Below are positions 41,075 through 42,604 of a DNA stretch of 42,604 bases, piece by piece (the stretch's first letter is position 1; every line of letters starts with the position of its first letter). The stretch comes from Amphimedon queenslandica (lineage: Eukaryota; Porifera; Demospongiae; Haplosclerida; Niphatidae). The stretch lies in contig NW_003546288.1 in assembly GCF_000090795.2 (NCBI RefSeq), forward strand, positions 160,425-203,028, written 5' to 3'. A program made the position numbers and the translations under genes. Below the pieces are notes generated by a model. It was not told the DNA's origin. It did no database searches and saw only the letters and a list, made by a program, of their open reading frames with translations.

Positions 41075-42109
41075 ATAGAGGCAATAAAATGCCTAGTGGA
41101 TGACATGGCATCCAAAAATTGGTGAAACTATGTGTGCTATAGTAGCACCAACAGGTATAGCCGCATTTAATGTTTGCGGACTAACAATACATAGATTATT
41201 TTAGCTACCATTAGAGCATGAGGGAAAGACAGCTGGATATTGGGCTTTGAGTAAAGCTCAGAAAAGTATAAAAATGACACTTAAAACTTAAAAATTATAA
41301 TAGTAGATGAGGTATCTGTGGTCTCCAATCTAAATCTAGCATACTTACACATGCGCTTAGAAGATATATTTGGAACTGATGAATATCTTGGATCGAAAAA
41401 TATTTTATTTGTAGGTGACCTCATACAATTGCCACCAGTTAATGGTAGACCAGTATTTAAAAAAATTAGCAACAAACTAGTAAAAACTAAACTTGGAGTA
41501 GCAAATGCAGTTAACATATGGAAAGAAACAGTAGAATATGATGAACTAACAATCAATGAGCGACAAAAAGGAGACGAAACGTTCTTTAAGATGCTTGATT
41601 CTGTTAGGCATGGCTGTCTGACTGATGAAACTCTTGATATGCTTAAGAGTCACGTATTTAAGTTTCAATACAAGAAAAATATAAGGACTTGGAAAGTGAA
41701 GGAACAAATCCTCCAATTTGCCTATTTTCTAAGGTAGATGCCTGCCAAAAAATCAATGAATTAATGTTAGAAAGTCTAGAAACTGAAAAAATTGAATTAG
41801 CATGTGTTGATGTTGTTGATGAATGTGGGAGCACAACAAAATTTGACAAGAAACAAGAAAAAAGTTAGAAAAACTAAAAGATCAACCAAGCAAAGCAGCT
41901 GGTTTAGAAACTGTATTGTCTTGAGCAGTAGGCTGTAGAGTATTGCTAAGACGTAATATTGATGTGACTGTAGGATTAGTTAATGGGGCCATTGGTACAG
42001 TAATGGGTATATATGCTACATGTATATCAATCAAATTTGATCATATTGATGTACCTTGTGACATAGAAAGGGTTACATCTAGATTTATGCTATCTAAGAA
42101 TTTGTATTA
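41075..42109 (+). pseudogene. Helitron Pif1-like helicase, truncated
   Basis: Walker B is present as IIIVDEVSVVS (near 41293-41325), motif III as FVGDLIQLPPVNGRPVF (near 41410) and the block YDELTINERQKGDETF (near 41540). The frame shifts near 41690 to SKVDACQKINELMLESLE, then after further stops resumes at 41943 with LLRRNIDVTVGLVNGAIGTVMG and DIERVTSRFMLSKNLYY, where copy C of the dispersed repeat begins. The C-terminal helicase block with the Thr-Ile-His-Lys motif is missing from the window. Confidence 0.87.
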
Positions 42110-42604
42110 TATAGGCGGTAGCATATATGTAGGGTTGAGGTTGATTTTCAAGATGGCGACCAAATTTATAATTTTAAAATGATTATAACTCTTCTCCCTT
42201 AGGTTGTACAGGCTTATGAATGGCTTAGATGAGTTCTCCTTCACTGATCGATTCTCCTGGTACCTTTAAAATGGGCCGCAATGTAGCGTAATCAAATCTG
42301 GAGAATAGGCCCAAATTCAAATTTCTGCACAATTCTTCAGACTTTTTCTTCTTTCATCTTCTTCTATCAACACGGAAATCTTTAAAACTAGAGAGCATCT
42401 TGAAATGGCTTTTACATCATTCCTTAGAGCTTGGGTCAAGGACAAGACATGTTCTTTTAGTATCTTACTTTGTTAAGTTTAAAAACTAATTATTTGGGCG
42501 TGATCTATCACACCACTCTCTTTTTAGAAGCCATTTTAAAACAATTGCGCATGCGCAAGCCGCAAAGTTGCCATAGCTACATTACTGTGTGGAGTGTGTG
42601 CTAA
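42110..42604 (+). repeat. Dispersed repeat, copy C, runs off the window
   Basis: It begins TATAGGCGGTAGC immediately after the helicase coding sequence and aligns with copy B through GCGCATGCGCAAGC...GTTGCCATAG. The window ends before its other terminus. A short frame that appears to extend the helicase into this repeat is spurious. Confidence 0.85.

Larger units (their letters stand above)
36226..42109 (+). mobile_element. Helitron (Rep-helicase) with its 3' part cut off
   Basis: One forward-strand polyprotein in pieces: a basic repeat-containing N-terminus, the Helitron_like_N region, an HUH Rep domain and a Pif1-like helicase. The helicase is interrupted at 42110 by copy C of a dispersed repeat, before the last conserved helicase block. 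Neither the 5' TC nor the 3' hairpin-CTRR end was identified. Confidence 0.88.

Noticed and set aside
35345..42604. Copies B and C as long terminal repeats of the Rep-helicase element
   Set aside because: Helitrons have no LTRs, copy C interrupts the helicase coding sequence, and a third copy (A) occurs elsewhere in the opposite orientation.

Overview
The window looks like repeat-rich, AT-rich metazoan nuclear DNA. I could identify no ordinary host gene. Nearly every stretch with recognisable coding potential is a decayed transposable element. The introns that can be placed are very short (41 to about 60 bases). The element mix (Copia, Ty3/gypsy, DIRS-type, piggyBac, ZSWIM-type MULE, IS3EU-like, pogo-like, Helitron) fits a compact marine invertebrate genome; a demosponge would fit well. 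The organism is an inference, not something the sequence states.

Layout. Bases 1-1474 hold a minisatellite and the 5' end of a reverse-strand Ty3/gypsy-like element (LTR, primer-binding site, broken gag). Bases 1517-15879 are one reverse-strand Copia element, bounded on both sides by the same 5-base target duplication, AAACT. It has been opened by later insertions. A piggyBac element sits at a TTAA (3969-7350). A 239-base MITE sits at a TA (7693-7931). A 6.7-kb IS3EU-like transposon has TAC...GTA ends and a near-perfect 6-base duplication (8370-15049). A 3.5-kb MULE with a perfect 9-base duplication sits inside an exon of the IS3EU-like integrase (9191-12668). A hairpin element in the same transposon runs into an assembly gap (14036-14362). 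Removing each insert with one copy of its target duplication rejoins the host reading frame, so the nest can be ordered in time.

Bases 16938-21150 are a forward-strand DIRS/Ngaro-like tyrosine-recombinase retrotransposon (gag-like, RT, RNase H, YR). Bases 23406-24190 are the 3' end of a reverse-strand retroelement RT protein. Bases 25160-27843 hold a MITE, two foldback elements and copy A of a dispersed repeat. Bases 28100-29430 hold a pogo/Tigger-like transposase.

Bases 29563-33660 hold two reverse-strand genes: a second, different integrase-like gene and, downstream, a HIRAN plus Ulp1-like peptidase gene. They may be parts of one undescribed composite transposon. Bases 36226-42109 are a Helitron (HUH Rep plus Pif1-like helicase) whose helicase is cut off by copy C of the dispersed repeat. 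Copy B lies just upstream of the Helitron in the same orientation.

The strongest observations are the fully resolved five-element nest, the IS3EU-like element with a second gene on the opposite strand, the MULE transposase carrying a terminal PHD finger, and the HIRAN-Ulp1 gene next to an integrase. All are pseudogenised to some degree. The most intact coding stretch is the Helitron Rep domain.
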